Source: Sphingomonas phyllosphaerae
GTDB taxonomy: Bacteria > Pseudomonadota > Alphaproteobacteria > Sphingomonadales > Sphingomonadaceae
Direction of reading: 5' to 3'
Length of the DNA: 64,000 nt
Assembly (NCBI GenBank): GCA_036946405.1
Contig: JAQIJC010000001.1
Coordinates: 3,113,501-3,177,500 of the forward strand
A program made the position numbers and the translations under genes. Below are positions 1 to 8,756 of this stretch, one piece after another. A model generated the notes under the pieces. It saw only the letters and a program-made list of their open reading frames with translations, had not been told where the DNA came from and ran no database searches. Numbering within the stretch: the first letter of the stretch is position 1; each line of letters opens with the position of its first letter.

Positions 1-701
1 GCGCCGTTGTAGATGCCAGGCTGATCGTCGTCGTAGAGCCAATGCTCCACCGTAAGAAGCTTGGCGATCCCGAGCCGGCGCAATTGCTCCTTCCAGCGCA
101 GGTGCGTCGCACGGTCCTTCAGGGGATACCAGATCGCCACGACGCCATGCGCCCATTTACGATGCGCAGCGGCAAGGCTCGCCGTGATACGGTCGCGTTC
201 GTCCGTCTGCTCATACGGGGGATCGACCACTACCAAGCCGCGCGCGGTGCGTGGCGGCACCATCGCCAACCAGAATTCGTAAGCGTCTCGCTCATGGACG
301 GCAGCGGAGGTGTCGCGCATCGAGCGGCGAAGGATACGAACATCTTCGGGATGCTTTTCGTTCAGGATCAGCGAATCCTGTTGGCGCAGAAGCTGCGCCA
401 GGATCCGCGGCGAGCCGGGATAGAGGTGCGACCCGCTTCCGACATTCACGGCCTGCACGGCCGCACGATAGTCGTCCAACAGCGGATCCGATGCGCTGAA
501 AACGCGCTGCACGCCCAACGTCGACTCGCCGGTACGTTGCGCATCTTCACCCTTCAGATCGTAGATCCCGCAGCCGGCGTGCGTGTCGATCAGGGTCAGC
601 GCGCCCGGTTTCTGCTGTAAGGCCTGCACGAGAGAGATCAGCAGGCTGTGCTTGACCACGTCGGCGCTGTTACCGGCGTGAAAAGAATGGCGGTAATTCA
701 C
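1..701 (-). CDS. rlmJ: 23S rRNA (adenine(2030)-N6)-methyltransferase RlmJ, partial (C-terminus off window)
   Basis: RlmJ methylates N6 of A2030 in 23S rRNA using S-adenosylmethionine. Read from a GTG at 701, the protein begins VNYRHSFHAGNSADVVKH, the family's N-terminal signature. It continues with LIDTHAGCGIYDL (SAM-binding region), YPGSPRI, and VVVDPPYEQ, the catalytic DPPY motif of N6-adenine methyltransferases, then WYPLKD. The frame stays open to the window edge (233 codons), so the last few dozen residues of a usual ~280 are missing. The GTG start is chosen because the conserved NYRH motif follows it directly. The small unknown gene at 782-1102 lies 80 bases upstream on the same strand and may share its transcript. 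Family assignment is firm; function is inferred from the family. Confidence 0.93.
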   Translation of the reverse strand, partial: MNYRHSFHAGNSADVVKHSLLISLVQALQQKPGALTLIDTHAGCGIYDLKGEDAQRTGESTLGVQRVFSASDPLLDDYRAAVQAVNVGSGSHLYPGSPRILAQLLRQQDSLILNEKHPEDVRILRRSMRDTSAAVHERDAYEFWLAMVPPRTARGLVVVDPPYEQTDERDRITASLAAAHRKWAHGVVAIWYPLKDRATHLRWKEQLRRLGIAKLLTVEHWLYDDDQPGIYNG

Positions 702-781
702 TGAGCTTCACGTCCTAGCGATGTGGCGAACGAACGATGCCGGGCGTCGCCCCCGGGAGAACCGACGATCCTGTATGGCCC

Positions 782-1102
782 TCAATTACCTTCGGCATCG
801 ACCATGAAGACCATTGGCTTCCCGCGCGACATCGGCTCCCATCCCGCCGCCAAGGCGGCGCGAACGCACCGGGCGATCGTTGCATCGTCCAGTTGAAGGC
901 GTCCCCGCGGCAAGCCTTTCAAGAGCCGCTTGGGCGCCGGAAACTCCACCCATGCCTGGCGTTTCGCATCGCGCTGGAGAAGAGCGATCGTCATGCCCTT
1001 CCAGCCGTCGTCGTCCGACAGATGCGGTTCACGCTCGAGTTGCCAATGGTAGGTGTTATCATCGACGGTGACCGTTCCGTCGGTGCTGTGCGATTTCGAC
1101 AT
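782..1102 (-). CDS. Hypothetical protein, 106 aa
   Basis: A small soluble protein of no family I recognise. It starts MSKSHSTDGTVTVDDNTYHW and is rich in charged residues, with a central LSDDDGWKGM segment and a C-terminal ending MVFMVDAEGN. No signal peptide, membrane segment or metal-binding motif is visible. It is accepted as a gene because its composition is protein-like and it sits just upstream of rlmJ in the same direction, with no competing reading frame that looks better. Overlapping plus-strand frames here are Arg/Pro-rich and look like shadows. Function unknown. Confidence 0.6.
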   Translation of the reverse strand: MSKSHSTDGTVTVDDNTYHWQLEREPHLSDDDGWKGMTIALLQRDAKRQAWVEFPAPKRLLKGLPRGRLQLDDATIARCVRAALAAGWEPMSRGKPMVFMVDAEGN

Positions 1103-1385
1103 GTCGGCGGCACTAGCATGCCAGCCTCATCAGAGCACGTGCCGCGGGGCTCTCGGGCAAAGGAACGCTCCGAGCCGGGCCTCGACGCCGACAGACAAGA
1201 AGATCACCCGTGAGTTCTCATGCCTCTCCGGGGTGTCGGCTGCGAAACCTGACCGTCCAGCCCCGACGGCGAGAGTTGTGACTGCCGCCCCTTCGAGGGT
1301 AAGAGTGGAACGGCAATGCTCGCCATTCTTTTGGCAACCATCCGCTACGGGTCAGGTGCGTAGCGACGACGTATGTGGGCAGACT

Positions 1386-2126
1386 ATGACGATGCGCGCG
1401 AATTTCGGTTGGCTCCTGTTAAGCGGATCCGCTCTTGCTGTGTCAGGCTGCGCCAAGCCGCCCGTTTTCGTCCAGCCACCACCCCCGATCATCGCCGTGA
1501 CGCCGCCGCCCCCGCAGATGCCCGCAGGTGGCTATGTCGGCATGAAGATTCCGGCGAAGCTCGAAGACGGGACCTATTTCACGCCAAATCTGAACAACAC
1601 AGATTCGGCCGCCGTGTGGCATCTACGCAACGCCTTGAACGTGGCGGCACTTGGCTGCGACCTTGAGGGCGGCGGGATCGTCGATGCGTACAACGCCTGG
1701 ATAAAGACGCGCGCCGCCGACATCGACCGCTATTATCAGGCATATATTCGCGAGTGGCAGGAGCCCGGCTGGATCGACTGGCAGCGTGTCTATGACGACG
1801 ATCAGACCCGTGTCTACAATTTCTACGCGCAACCGGCGATGCGGGCGGGCTTTTGCGCGGCCGCCCGTACGGAGGTCACTCAGGTCGGGCAAGTCGCGGC
1901 GGTCGATCTTCCGAGCTTTTCCCGTGCGGCCCTGCTACGGCTCGACCGACCATTCGTAGAGTTTTACAGGGCGTTCGATGCCTGGCGAAGCTATTATCGT
2001 CCGGCTTCGCCACCGGCGGCGCAGACCGTCAGCATTCCGGTCGTCGTGGTTCCGCCGCCCGCAGTGGCCACGCCCGAAGGCGCCGAGGCGCCCGCACCCC
2101 AAACGTCGCCGACTTCCGAACCATAA
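1386..2126 (+). CDS. Putative lipoprotein, 246 aa
   Basis: The N-terminus MTMRANFGWLLLSGSALAVSGC is a lipoprotein signal with a lipobox ending at Cys22, so the mature protein is expected to be anchored in the outer or inner membrane on the periplasmic side. A Pro-rich stretch follows (VQPPPPIIAVTPPPP), then a folded region of about 150 residues rich in Tyr and Trp (for example WIDWQRVYDDDQTRVYNFY). The C-terminus is again Pro/Ala-rich. The frame is open much further upstream, but ATG 1386 is the only start giving a signal sequence. I do not recognise the folded domain. It is divergent from the small gene at 782-1102. Possible envelope structural role, inferred only from the lipobox and Pro-rich linkers. 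Confidence 0.75.
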   Translation: MTMRANFGWLLLSGSALAVSGCAKPPVFVQPPPPIIAVTPPPPQMPAGGYVGMKIPAKLEDGTYFTPNLNNTDSAAVWHLRNALNVAALGCDLEGGGIVDAYNAWIKTRAADIDRYYQAYIREWQEPGWIDWQRVYDDDQTRVYNFYAQPAMRAGFCAAARTEVTQVGQVAAVDLPSFSRAALLRLDRPFVEFYRAFDAWRSYYRPASPPAAQTVSIPVVVVPPPAVATPEGAEAPAPQTSPTSEP

Positions 2127-2217
2127 GAGCAGCCTATAGCGCGAAAGCTCCGTCTGACGCTTTACTCGATCCACCGTCAGCACGGCGTCGATGCGGGCGC
2201 CGGCTTTTGCAACGCGT

Positions 2218-2248
2218 GCCTCTCAGGCGGAGTTGCCGGCTGAGAGGC
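2218..2248. repeat. Perfect 9-bp inverted repeat between convergent genes
   Basis: GCCTCTCAG at 2218-2226 pairs exactly with CTGAGAGGC at 2240-2248 around a 13-base loop. It lies in the 249-base gap between the convergent lipoprotein gene (ends 2126) and GH43 gene (ends 2376). There is no T-run on either side, so a classical intrinsic terminator is not supported, though a transcript-end hairpin remains possible. The rest of the gap shows nothing recognisable. Confidence 0.4.
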
Positions 2249-2375
2249 GTTCGGAAAGCTCGAAACACGAAAGTCCTGACCGCGCGCACTTTCCGCCGCC
2301 GCGGCATCCAAGCCGGCGACCGCGGCAAGCGCCATACGACAAGCCGCGCGGTTTTCGATGCATTCGCAGCGTGTT

Positions 2376-3461
2376 CTACTGCGCGACAGGCCAGCCGTTC
2401 GCGTCCCAGACGATGGGCTGGATCTGCAGCGTGGGTGCACCGTTCCGCTGCGTGTCATAGGCGTGATAGACGATATAATCACCGTCGGACTGGCTGAGGA
2501 TGGCAACGTGCCCACGCCCGACAAAGCGGCTGCCAGTGCCCTGCCCGCTTCCGAGCACCAGCGTGCCACCGCCCTGAAGCATCGCACGTCCATCGCGGTC
2601 GACGTAGGGCCCATCGGGCGCGGAAGAGCGTCCGACCACGGTGTTGTAGGTGCTGGCCGAGCCCTGGCAGCAAGCATCGAACGAGACGAAAAGATAATAG
2701 AAGTCGCCATGCCGGACGACATAGGGCGCCTCGATCGCGCCGGGCGAAGGGCGCTGCGCAAGCGCGCGCGGGGCGGCATCCCCGGCCAGCCGCAACCCGG
2801 TGGCAGGATCGAGGCGGATCAGCTTGATCCCCGTCCAGTAGCTGCCGAACACCAGCCACGAGCGACCGTCGCTATCGGTGAAAGCCATGGGATCGATCGC
2901 ATTGAAATCGTCACTGGTCTGCGACTGGACGACCGGACCCTGATCTTGCCAGTTGGCGGCCGGGGCAGCCGGGTCGATCGACGTCGCGGTCGCCAGACCG
3001 ATCGCCGACTGGTTCCGCCCGAAGGTAGAGATCGAATAGTATAAGCGGTACTGGCCGTTCACTTTCGAGATATCCGGCGCCCACATGCCGGTCGCGCCGG
3101 GTACCGCCGTCTTGGCCCAGGCCGGCAACGAAAGATAGCTGCCGCCCCGCAGCGTCCAGTTCCGAAGATCGGTCGAAGTCCGTAACCCCAGCAAACCTTC
3201 CGCGTCACCCGCATTGCCGGTGGCGAAAAGATAATAGGTGTCGCCATCCTTCAGGATCGCAGGATCGTGGACCGGGCTGGTATCGCCCGTCAGCGCGAGC
3301 GATGCGCTGGTTGGCGACGGGCTCGGGCTCGGCGACGGCGTTGCCGAGGGGCTCGGCGTCGGCGCCGCCCCGCTCGGTGCCGGCGACGCCGAGGGGCTTC
3401 CTCCATCGCCACCGCATCCGGAAGCGAGCAGCAACAAGGCAAGCGAAAGGGTACGCTTCAT
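2376..3461 (-). CDS. GH43 arabinan endo-1,5-alpha-L-arabinosidase-like lipoprotein
   Basis: Likely cleaves alpha-1,5-linked arabinan by inversion. The start MKRTLSLALLLLASGC gives a lipobox with Cys16, followed by a Ser/Pro/Ala linker to about residue 52. The catalytic five-bladed propeller then shows the three GH43 acidic sites: HDPAIL (base Asp), FNAIDPMAF (pKa-modulating Asp) and GAIEAPYV (acid Glu). SYWTGIKL and DACCQGSASTYN also match endo-arabinanases. At 361 residues it is about normal for the family with an added linker. It is 65 bases downstream of a large TonB-dependent receptor on the same strand, which suggests surface hydrolysis of arabinan followed by receptor uptake of oligosaccharides. 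Endo versus exo action cannot be settled from sequence alone. Confidence 0.88.
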   Translation of the reverse strand: MKRTLSLALLLLASGCGGDGGSPSASPAPSGAAPTPSPSATPSPSPSPSPTSASLALTGDTSPVHDPAILKDGDTYYLFATGNAGDAEGLLGLRTSTDLRNWTLRGGSYLSLPAWAKTAVPGATGMWAPDISKVNGQYRLYYSISTFGRNQSAIGLATATSIDPAAPAANWQDQGPVVQSQTSDDFNAIDPMAFTDSDGRSWLVFGSYWTGIKLIRLDPATGLRLAGDAAPRALAQRPSPGAIEAPYVVRHGDFYYLFVSFDACCQGSASTYNTVVGRSSAPDGPYVDRDGRAMLQGGGTLVLGSGQGTGSRFVGRGHVAILSQSDGDYIVYHAYDTQRNGAPTLQIQPIVWDANGWPVAQ

Positions 3462-3526
3462 GAGCGGTGTTCCTTTTCCATCGATGCAGGAGCGGGCGGA
3501 CCGGGCGGTCCGCCCTTGCCATCAGA

Positions 3527-6415
3527 TCAGTTGAAGCTGTATCGTACCCCGACCGCGAACGTTCTGGGCACCAAGACTGAGCCGAGGTTGTAGCGGTCTT
3601 CGTCGCCGACGTCGCCGAACTTGTAATATTCCTGCTGCTTTAGTCGGAGCAGATTGACCGAGTCGAAGGTCAGGCCGAGACGGTCGGTCAGCTTGGCGGT
3701 CAGCTGGAAGTCGAGGCTGCCTTCCGGCCGGCGCCATATGCCCAGAGGGTTAGCGAACAGCCTGGCCTCATACCGCACCTGCCACGCCTTGCGCCAGACG
3801 TAGGAGAGGCGCGCGCCGATCGGGCCGTTGTCGTAGGCGAGCGTCGCATTGTAGGACAAATCCGACACGCCGAAGAAGCCCGAGCGCAGTTCGCCGGTCT
3901 GCTGCCCCGCCAGGTTGAATTCGGGCACGTTCTGCGTCGAATCCAGCAAGGTAAGGCTTCCCTGGAAGCCCAGACCGTCGAGCACCGACGGCAGATAGGT
4001 CGGGAAGTAGGTGAGCCCGACTTCCAGTCCCTTGAGCACGCCGTCGGACGCGTTCGCCGGACGACTGATGACGAAGTTGTCGGTCGCGCCGGCCACGATG
4101 CCATTGTTGGGAATGAATTCCAGCTGGCTGACCGGCACCACCAGGCCATTGATTTCACGGCGGAAGCCGGTGACCGTGATCGCACTGTTGCGATCGAAAT
4201 ACCATTCGACCGCGACATCGTAGTTCTTCGATGTCGTCGGTTGCAGCGTGGCCGTCCCGGCACCGCCGGTGCCATAGCCGACCCCCGTCAGATCACCCGT
4301 CAACGAGAAGTTGGGGTTGATGGCGCCGAAGTCGGGGCGGCGCAGCGTCTCGCCGTAGTTGAAGCGGAGCCGGAAATTGTCGGTCAATTCGTAACGCGCG
4401 GTGAAGCTGGGCAGGAAGCGATCCGACCCCGGCGACGAGCGCGAGATCGCGCCGTTGTTGAACCGGTCGCGGAAGATCGCGTCGGTATCCACCGCCACGA
4501 AGCGGACGCCGCCCTGCAGCTTCAGCGGACGCCCGAAGATCGATAGTTCGCCATCCGCCTGGAGGTAGGCCGCCAACGTCTTCTCGTTGACGCTGAACAC
4601 CTCGGTCGTCTTCAGCTGATCCGAGGTCGGAAGGCCGTAAAGCCCGCGGATCATGTCACGATTTCGATAATTGTAATAGCCGTTCGGCAGCACCCAACTG
4701 GTCGGCACGTCGGCACGGCCCTTATAGAAATCGCTGTTGGTGAAGGTTGCCTCGGCCGGGAAACTGGCCAGCGAGCGGTTGAGCGGCGCGGCATCGGCGG
4801 TGCGCACGAAGCTGGATGCGCGGCGATCGTCAAAGCGGAATCCCGCCTTGATCTGGCGCAGGAAGCCGGTGTCCCAGGTGTAGTTGCCGTCGAGCGTGGC
4901 GGTGAACGCACTGCCGGTATCGCGGTTCGAATTGTCATACAATTGCGCGACGTTCCACTGCGCGGGGTCGGTCAACAGTTTGTCATCGTTGAAATGATAG
5001 GACGGCAGCCCGCCACCGGCGTTGAAGTCGACCACGATCTGCTGGGCAACGCGATCGACGCGCTGCGCGAAAAAGTCCGACCGGGTCTTGCTGGTCTGGT
5101 ATGCAGCGTCGGCGACGATGTTGCCGCGCCCGCCCAGATCCCACTTGCCGTTCAGCGCATAGACGAAGCTGTCTGTCTTCGCGCGATTGTAGTCGCCGCT
5201 GTTGAACCCGTAAACGTTGTTGGCGACACGCGATTTCACGATGTTGGTGCCGTCGTACAACGTCGGATTCTCGGCAGGGTCCCAGTAATCGACGAAACTG
5301 AACTGCAGACTGTTGAACGTTTCGCCGCGGAACCCGGCGTAATAGGCCTCGGCCGTGTAGACCGAGCTGCTGTTGGGTGCCCATTGCACCGCGATGTTTG
5401 CCGACGGCCGCTCACGCAAGCCATACAGATCCGAGGAGAAAACCGCGTCGCGCGACAACCAGTAAGGCGTTGCGACCCCGTTGACCGGCATCGTCGATCC
5501 GGTCGCGGTCGGCAGCCCGGTTTCGTTGCCGGCCTTCCAGTTGCCCAGCCCGCACGTATTGACGAACTCGCCCGTCAACGGATTGACCGGCGCCGGGAAA
5601 ATGCGCTGGAACGGCACCAGACAGGTGCCAGCGGGCGGCGTGAGCGTGGCGAACGGCACGAACGCCCCCGCCGTCGTCGCCATCGTGCGGAACTTCGAGC
5701 GCGTATAGCTGCCGTTGACCAGCACCCCGATGTCGCCGATCCCGGTTTCCCAGCGATCGCTGATGAGCAGCGCGCCGTTCGGATTGATCTTGTCGGCTTC
5801 CTGATCGTAGATCCCGCGCACCAGCCCGGAGATAGCGAAGCCGTTGAAATCGAAAGGGCGACGTGTGACGACGTCGACCTGCCCGGCCAGGCCGGTCTCG
5901 ATCTGGTCGGCGGCGCGCGTCTTGAACACGTCGACGCGCTTCACGAGGTTGGCCGACACGTCCTGAAGCCTGAACGCCTGTCCGGACGCCGTGAAGATGT
6001 TGCGGCCATTGAGCGTCGTCAGCGCATCGGGCAAGCCGCGGATCGCGATGCCCGCCGCTTCGCCCTGCCCGCGGTCGGTGACCTGAATACCGGTAACACG
6101 TTGCAACGCCTCGACAACGTTATTGTCGGGCAATTTGCCGACATCCTCCGCAACGATCGAGTCGACGATCTGCGTCGAATTGCGGCGACGATTGAGCGCG
6201 CCGACGATCGATGCGCGCACGCCGGTGACGACAATATCCTGTTCGGCATCAGCCTGATCGTCGCCGGCGACGGTGCCGCCGGCACCGGTGCCCGCCTGAT
6301 CGACGGGGCTTCCCGCCTGACCGGGCTGTTCAGGGTTGGCCTGCGCGTAACCGGGCGTCGCCGCGAGCAGCGCCAGAGCGGAAACGGAAGCGAAAACAAC
6401 AGGCTTGAGTGCCAC
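3527..6415 (-). CDS. TonB-dependent receptor, Caulobacter/Xanthomonas type
   Basis: Outer-membrane beta-barrel receptor powered by TonB. I choose GTG 6415, which gives VALKPVVFASVSALALLA followed by TPGYAQ (signal peptide) and has a strong GAGGGGGGAG ribosome site just before it. An upstream ATG at 6538 would add 41 residues ahead of the signal peptide and is unlikely. After an Ala/Gly/Asp spacer, DIVVTGVRAS marks the plug start, and LPDNNVVEALQRVTGIQ plus IAIRGLPDALTTLNGR are typical plug motifs. The protein ends GVRYSFN, with the final aromatic needed for barrel assembly only one residue from the end. Length 962 residues fits the large carbohydrate-type receptors. The GH43 gene downstream points to arabinose-containing oligosaccharides as substrate; this is inference. 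Confidence 0.92.
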   Translation of the reverse strand: MALKPVVFASVSALALLAATPGYAQANPEQPGQAGSPVDQAGTGAGGTVAGDDQADAEQDIVVTGVRASIVGALNRRRNSTQIVDSIVAEDVGKLPDNNVVEALQRVTGIQVTDRGQGEAAGIAIRGLPDALTTLNGRNIFTASGQAFRLQDVSANLVKRVDVFKTRAADQIETGLAGQVDVVTRRPFDFNGFAISGLVRGIYDQEADKINPNGALLISDRWETGIGDIGVLVNGSYTRSKFRTMATTAGAFVPFATLTPPAGTCLVPFQRIFPAPVNPLTGEFVNTCGLGNWKAGNETGLPTATGSTMPVNGVATPYWLSRDAVFSSDLYGLRERPSANIAVQWAPNSSSVYTAEAYYAGFRGETFNSLQFSFVDYWDPAENPTLYDGTNIVKSRVANNVYGFNSGDYNRAKTDSFVYALNGKWDLGGRGNIVADAAYQTSKTRSDFFAQRVDRVAQQIVVDFNAGGGLPSYHFNDDKLLTDPAQWNVAQLYDNSNRDTGSAFTATLDGNYTWDTGFLRQIKAGFRFDDRRASSFVRTADAAPLNRSLASFPAEATFTNSDFYKGRADVPTSWVLPNGYYNYRNRDMIRGLYGLPTSDQLKTTEVFSVNEKTLAAYLQADGELSIFGRPLKLQGGVRFVAVDTDAIFRDRFNNGAISRSSPGSDRFLPSFTARYELTDNFRLRFNYGETLRRPDFGAINPNFSLTGDLTGVGYGTGGAGTATLQPTTSKNYDVAVEWYFDRNSAITVTGFRREINGLVVPVSQLEFIPNNGIVAGATDNFVISRPANASDGVLKGLEVGLTYFPTYLPSVLDGLGFQGSLTLLDSTQNVPEFNLAGQQTGELRSGFFGVSDLSYNATLAYDNGPIGARLSYVWRKAWQVRYEARLFANPLGIWRRPEGSLDFQLTAKLTDRLGLTFDSVNLLRLKQQEYYKFGDVGDEDRYNLGSVLVPRTFAVGVRYSFN

Positions 6416-7437
6416 AGGACTCCCCCCCTCAAAGATTACGGATCGGCATGAGCGTTGTTCGCCCATTACTCGGACAAACGCATATTCAAAGCCATGGTGG
6501 CTCGCAAGCGCAATCTTGTCGGCTCCGCGCTCTGTCATGATCTAAGTCAGCGACCGTGTCTTTCGCGCATCACGTTGATTGGTCTGCATAACCTCCCTGC
6601 GAGCTTCGTCGAACGACGCCGATCAGACGTGGGAGGTGGCGTTCGCGGTCATGACTCTCGCCTTCAACGTATATCGATGCCGCGCGCGTGCGTGACGGTC
6701 GCGGTCGAGACGGCGTAGCTACGGTCTGAGCGCGGGAGACAGCGTGTCGCTGGCGCTTGCCCCGTCGCTCGGCGACCGCGAAGCGCTGCGACTTTCCGAT
6801 GCGCCTTGAGTTGGTTAGCCGCCGGACGTGAAGCGTTATCGCGCGGAAACGTCAGCCCGCGGGCCGGCGCGGCTTCGGCGCCCGTCGTCCCGCAACTCCG
6901 CGAATCGTCACCCGTGCGGCGCGGTGAACGCCGGTATCTGCCGGGGTGACGGTCGCGGTAGGGTCGAGGGTGGCTGTCCACGCTCTAGTCGGACAAACGC
7001 GCGGCGCCCATTGGTGCCGCGGTTTGCGACGGTAGCGACACCGGCGCCGTCGGTGCACGAACGCAGCCGGAAATAGCAGCGTCAGGACGGAAACAAGCGT
7101 CGTATCTGCGCGACAGGGGATGCGCGGGTACAGCAAGCGGGGTCCAATCGACGCGCCCGGTCACCGTCACCACAGGCGGGCCTTGCGCACGGTCCGAAAA
7201 CCGACGACCAGACGTCGCCGACCTGGTCGTCTGCCACGCCGCTGGCGTGCGATCCGTTGCGCCTGACCAAGATCGTTGGTCATCCCGGGTTGTTCGCGGT
7301 CCACGGTTCCGCGGTTGCGGCCACCTGCGTGGTGGCGGAACGGTGGATGCCTAAACCCGTCCGGCATGACGGATGAAAGTTGCTTTCGGCTGCGATGGTT
7401 CAATGTTTGATCCACCCGGTCTGAACCGCTTCCTATT
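6416..7437. other. About 1 kb without a convincing gene
   Basis: Upstream of the receptor at 6415 and downstream of mrpG. Open frames here are short, Arg/Ser-rich and lack start context or recognisable motifs on either strand. The first ~130 bases should hold the promoter of the receptor gene, but I see no clear -35/-10 pair. The rest may be a decayed gene or simple spacer. No tRNA, transposase or strong hairpin was seen before the repeat at 7438. Confidence 0.5.
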
Positions 7438-7541
7438 GTCACCCCGGCGACGGCCGGGGCCCAGTCGGGAAGGCTCGCGAAATAGGCGCTACCTTCATCA
7501 TCAGCGTCCCCCAACTGGGCCCCGGCCTTCGCCGGGGTGAC
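7438..7541. repeat. Paired palindromic repeat (GTCACCCCGGC family)
   Basis: Two inverted copies of a ~27-base unit, each itself a hairpin (CCCCGGC-GAAG-GCCGGGG type, followed by CCCAG), face each other around a ~50-base spacer. The left copy has GACGG in place of GAAGG in its loop. The same unit occurs at 52867-52971. It sits 50 bases past the mrpG stop and may end that operon's transcript or stabilise its 3' end. The doublet layout resembles REPIN elements. Confidence 0.8.
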
Positions 7542-7591
7542 GCTTCAGCTTAAATGGATCATCGTCTCGCTTCTCGTCTGCAGCGTGCGCG

Positions 7592-8005
7592 TCAGTCGCT
7601 CGTCGTCGCGGCAGGCGTGTCGCGCCGCGGTGCTTCGAAGGTCGCCCAGTCGCCCTCCCCACCCGGCCGCGGCGGCGGGCCGGCGATGCCGGGCGGCTCG
7701 CCGATCGCGCCGGTGCGAACGCGGTGCAGATGGACCTTGGCGATCATGTTCGCGGAAATCGGCGCGGTGATGAACAGGAACAGCGAGATCAACAACTCGT
7801 GCGCGGTCCACACCCCGAGCTGCATCCGGAAATAGACCACCGACGCGACGAGCAGCGCGCCCAGCCCCAGCGTCGTCGCCTTGGTCGGCCCGTGCAGCCG
7901 TTCCATCGTCGAGGGCAGCCGTACCAGCCCCCAGCTTCCGATCAGCGCGAACGCCGCACCCAGCAGCAGCAACATCACGACGACGATCTCGGCGACGACG
8001 CTCAT
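7592..8005 (-). CDS. mrpG: Mrp cation/H+ antiporter subunit G
   Basis: Small membrane subunit of the multi-subunit Mrp (Pha/Mnh) monovalent cation/proton antiporter. ATG 8005 gives MSVVAEIVVVMLLLLGAAF, then the family motif LVRLPSTMERLHGPTKATTLG, and two further membrane segments (GALLVASVVYF and LLISLFLFITAPISANMIAK). The tail after residue ~105 is Pro/Gly-rich and cytoplasmic-like. The ATG overlaps the mrpF stop in an ATGA, so translation is probably coupled. It is the last gene of the operon; the palindromic repeat at 7438-7541 follows. Confidence 0.92.
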   Translation of the reverse strand: MSVVAEIVVVMLLLLGAAFALIGSWGLVRLPSTMERLHGPTKATTLGLGALLVASVVYFRMQLGVWTAHELLISLFLFITAPISANMIAKVHLHRVRTGAIGEPPGIAGPPPRPGGEGDWATFEAPRRDTPAATTSD

Positions 8006-8271
8006 TCGACGATGTCCCCGCGCAGGATGAACTTGCAATAAGCGATCGTGCCGACGAAGCCGACCATCGCCAGCAGCAACGCCGCCTCGAAATAGGTGTC
8101 GGTGCCGCCGATCATCCCGATCAGCACGATCAACGCGATGGCATTGATGACCATCGTGTCGAGCGCGACGATCCGGTCGCCCAGCGCCGGGCCGCGCAAC
8201 AGCCGCCACAGGTCGAGCAGCAACGCGAGCGCGAGCGCACCGGTCGCGAGGTGAAGCGCAAGGTCGATCAT
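8002..8271 (-). CDS. mrpF: Mrp cation/H+ antiporter subunit F
   Basis: An 89-residue integral membrane subunit with three predicted helices: ALHLATGALALALLLDLW, INAIALIVLIGMIGG and ALLLAMVGFVGTIAYCKF. The motif RGPALGDRIVALDTM is diagnostic of MrpF. It overlaps mrpE upstream and mrpG downstream by 4 bases each, in the canonical A-B-C-D-E-F-G order. It has no activity alone and acts only in the complex. Confidence 0.93.
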   Translation of the reverse strand: MIDLALHLATGALALALLLDLWRLLRGPALGDRIVALDTMVINAIALIVLIGMIGGTDTYFEAALLLAMVGFVGTIAYCKFILRGDIVE

Positions 8272-8756
8272 GCGAAGATCCGTTGCAGTCGCGCTTCGTA
8301 GCGGCGCTTGATCCGTGCGACCTCCGCCGCCTCGTCCGCAACGTCGAGCGCATGGACCAGCAGGAAGCGCCCGTCCGCCGACACGTCCGACGAGACGGTG
8401 CCGGGGGTAAGGCTGATCGTCCCGGCCAGCATCGTGATCGCCTCCGGGGTGGTCAGGTCGATCGGCACCACCAGCCAGCGCGCGCGCAGATCGCGGTTGC
8501 GGCGGAACAGGATCAACCGGGCGACCTGAAAATTGGCGACGACAATGTCGCGCAGCACGATCGCCAGATAGCCGAGGAAGGGGCGGCCTAAGCGCATCCG
8601 CGGCCGGTCGGGCCAGAACGGCTGGGTGAATTTGGGCAGGATCAACGCGAACACGCCGCCCAGCACGATCCCGCCGATCGTGATGCCGTTCGCCATCAAC
8701 AGCCAGACGATCAGCAGCATCGCCGACAGCGCTGGGTGGGGCAGCACGCGCCTCAA
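8268..8756 (-). CDS. mrpE: Mrp cation/H+ antiporter subunit E
   Basis: A 162-residue subunit. The start is taken as TTG 8756, which overlaps the mrpD stop as TTGA and places LRRVLPHPALSAMLLIVW at the N-terminus, as in family members. Features include an N-terminal double helix region (LLMANGITIGGIVLGGVFAL), the conserved DIVVANFQVARLIL, and the signature LTTPEAITMLAGTISLTPGTVS, which is strongly conserved in MrpE. The C-terminus is hydrophilic. The TTG start is unusual but consistent with the 4-base overlap pattern used throughout this operon. Confidence 0.9.
   Translation of the reverse strand: MRRVLPHPALSAMLLIVWLLMANGITIGGIVLGGVFALILPKFTQPFWPDRPRMRLGRPFLGYLAIVLRDIVVANFQVARLILFRRNRDLRARWLVVPIDLTTPEAITMLAGTISLTPGTVSSDVSADGRFLLVHALDVADEAAEVARIKRRYEARLQRIFA

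Noticed and set aside
42..620. Plus-strand open frame of 192 codons at the window start
   Set aside because: It is antisense to rlmJ, which carries all the conserved motifs; the plus-strand protein is Arg-rich and unlike any family.
6455..6538. Upstream ATG (6538) as start of the large receptor
   Set aside because: It would place 41 non-hydrophobic residues before a clear signal peptide; GTG 6415 has a much better ribosome site.
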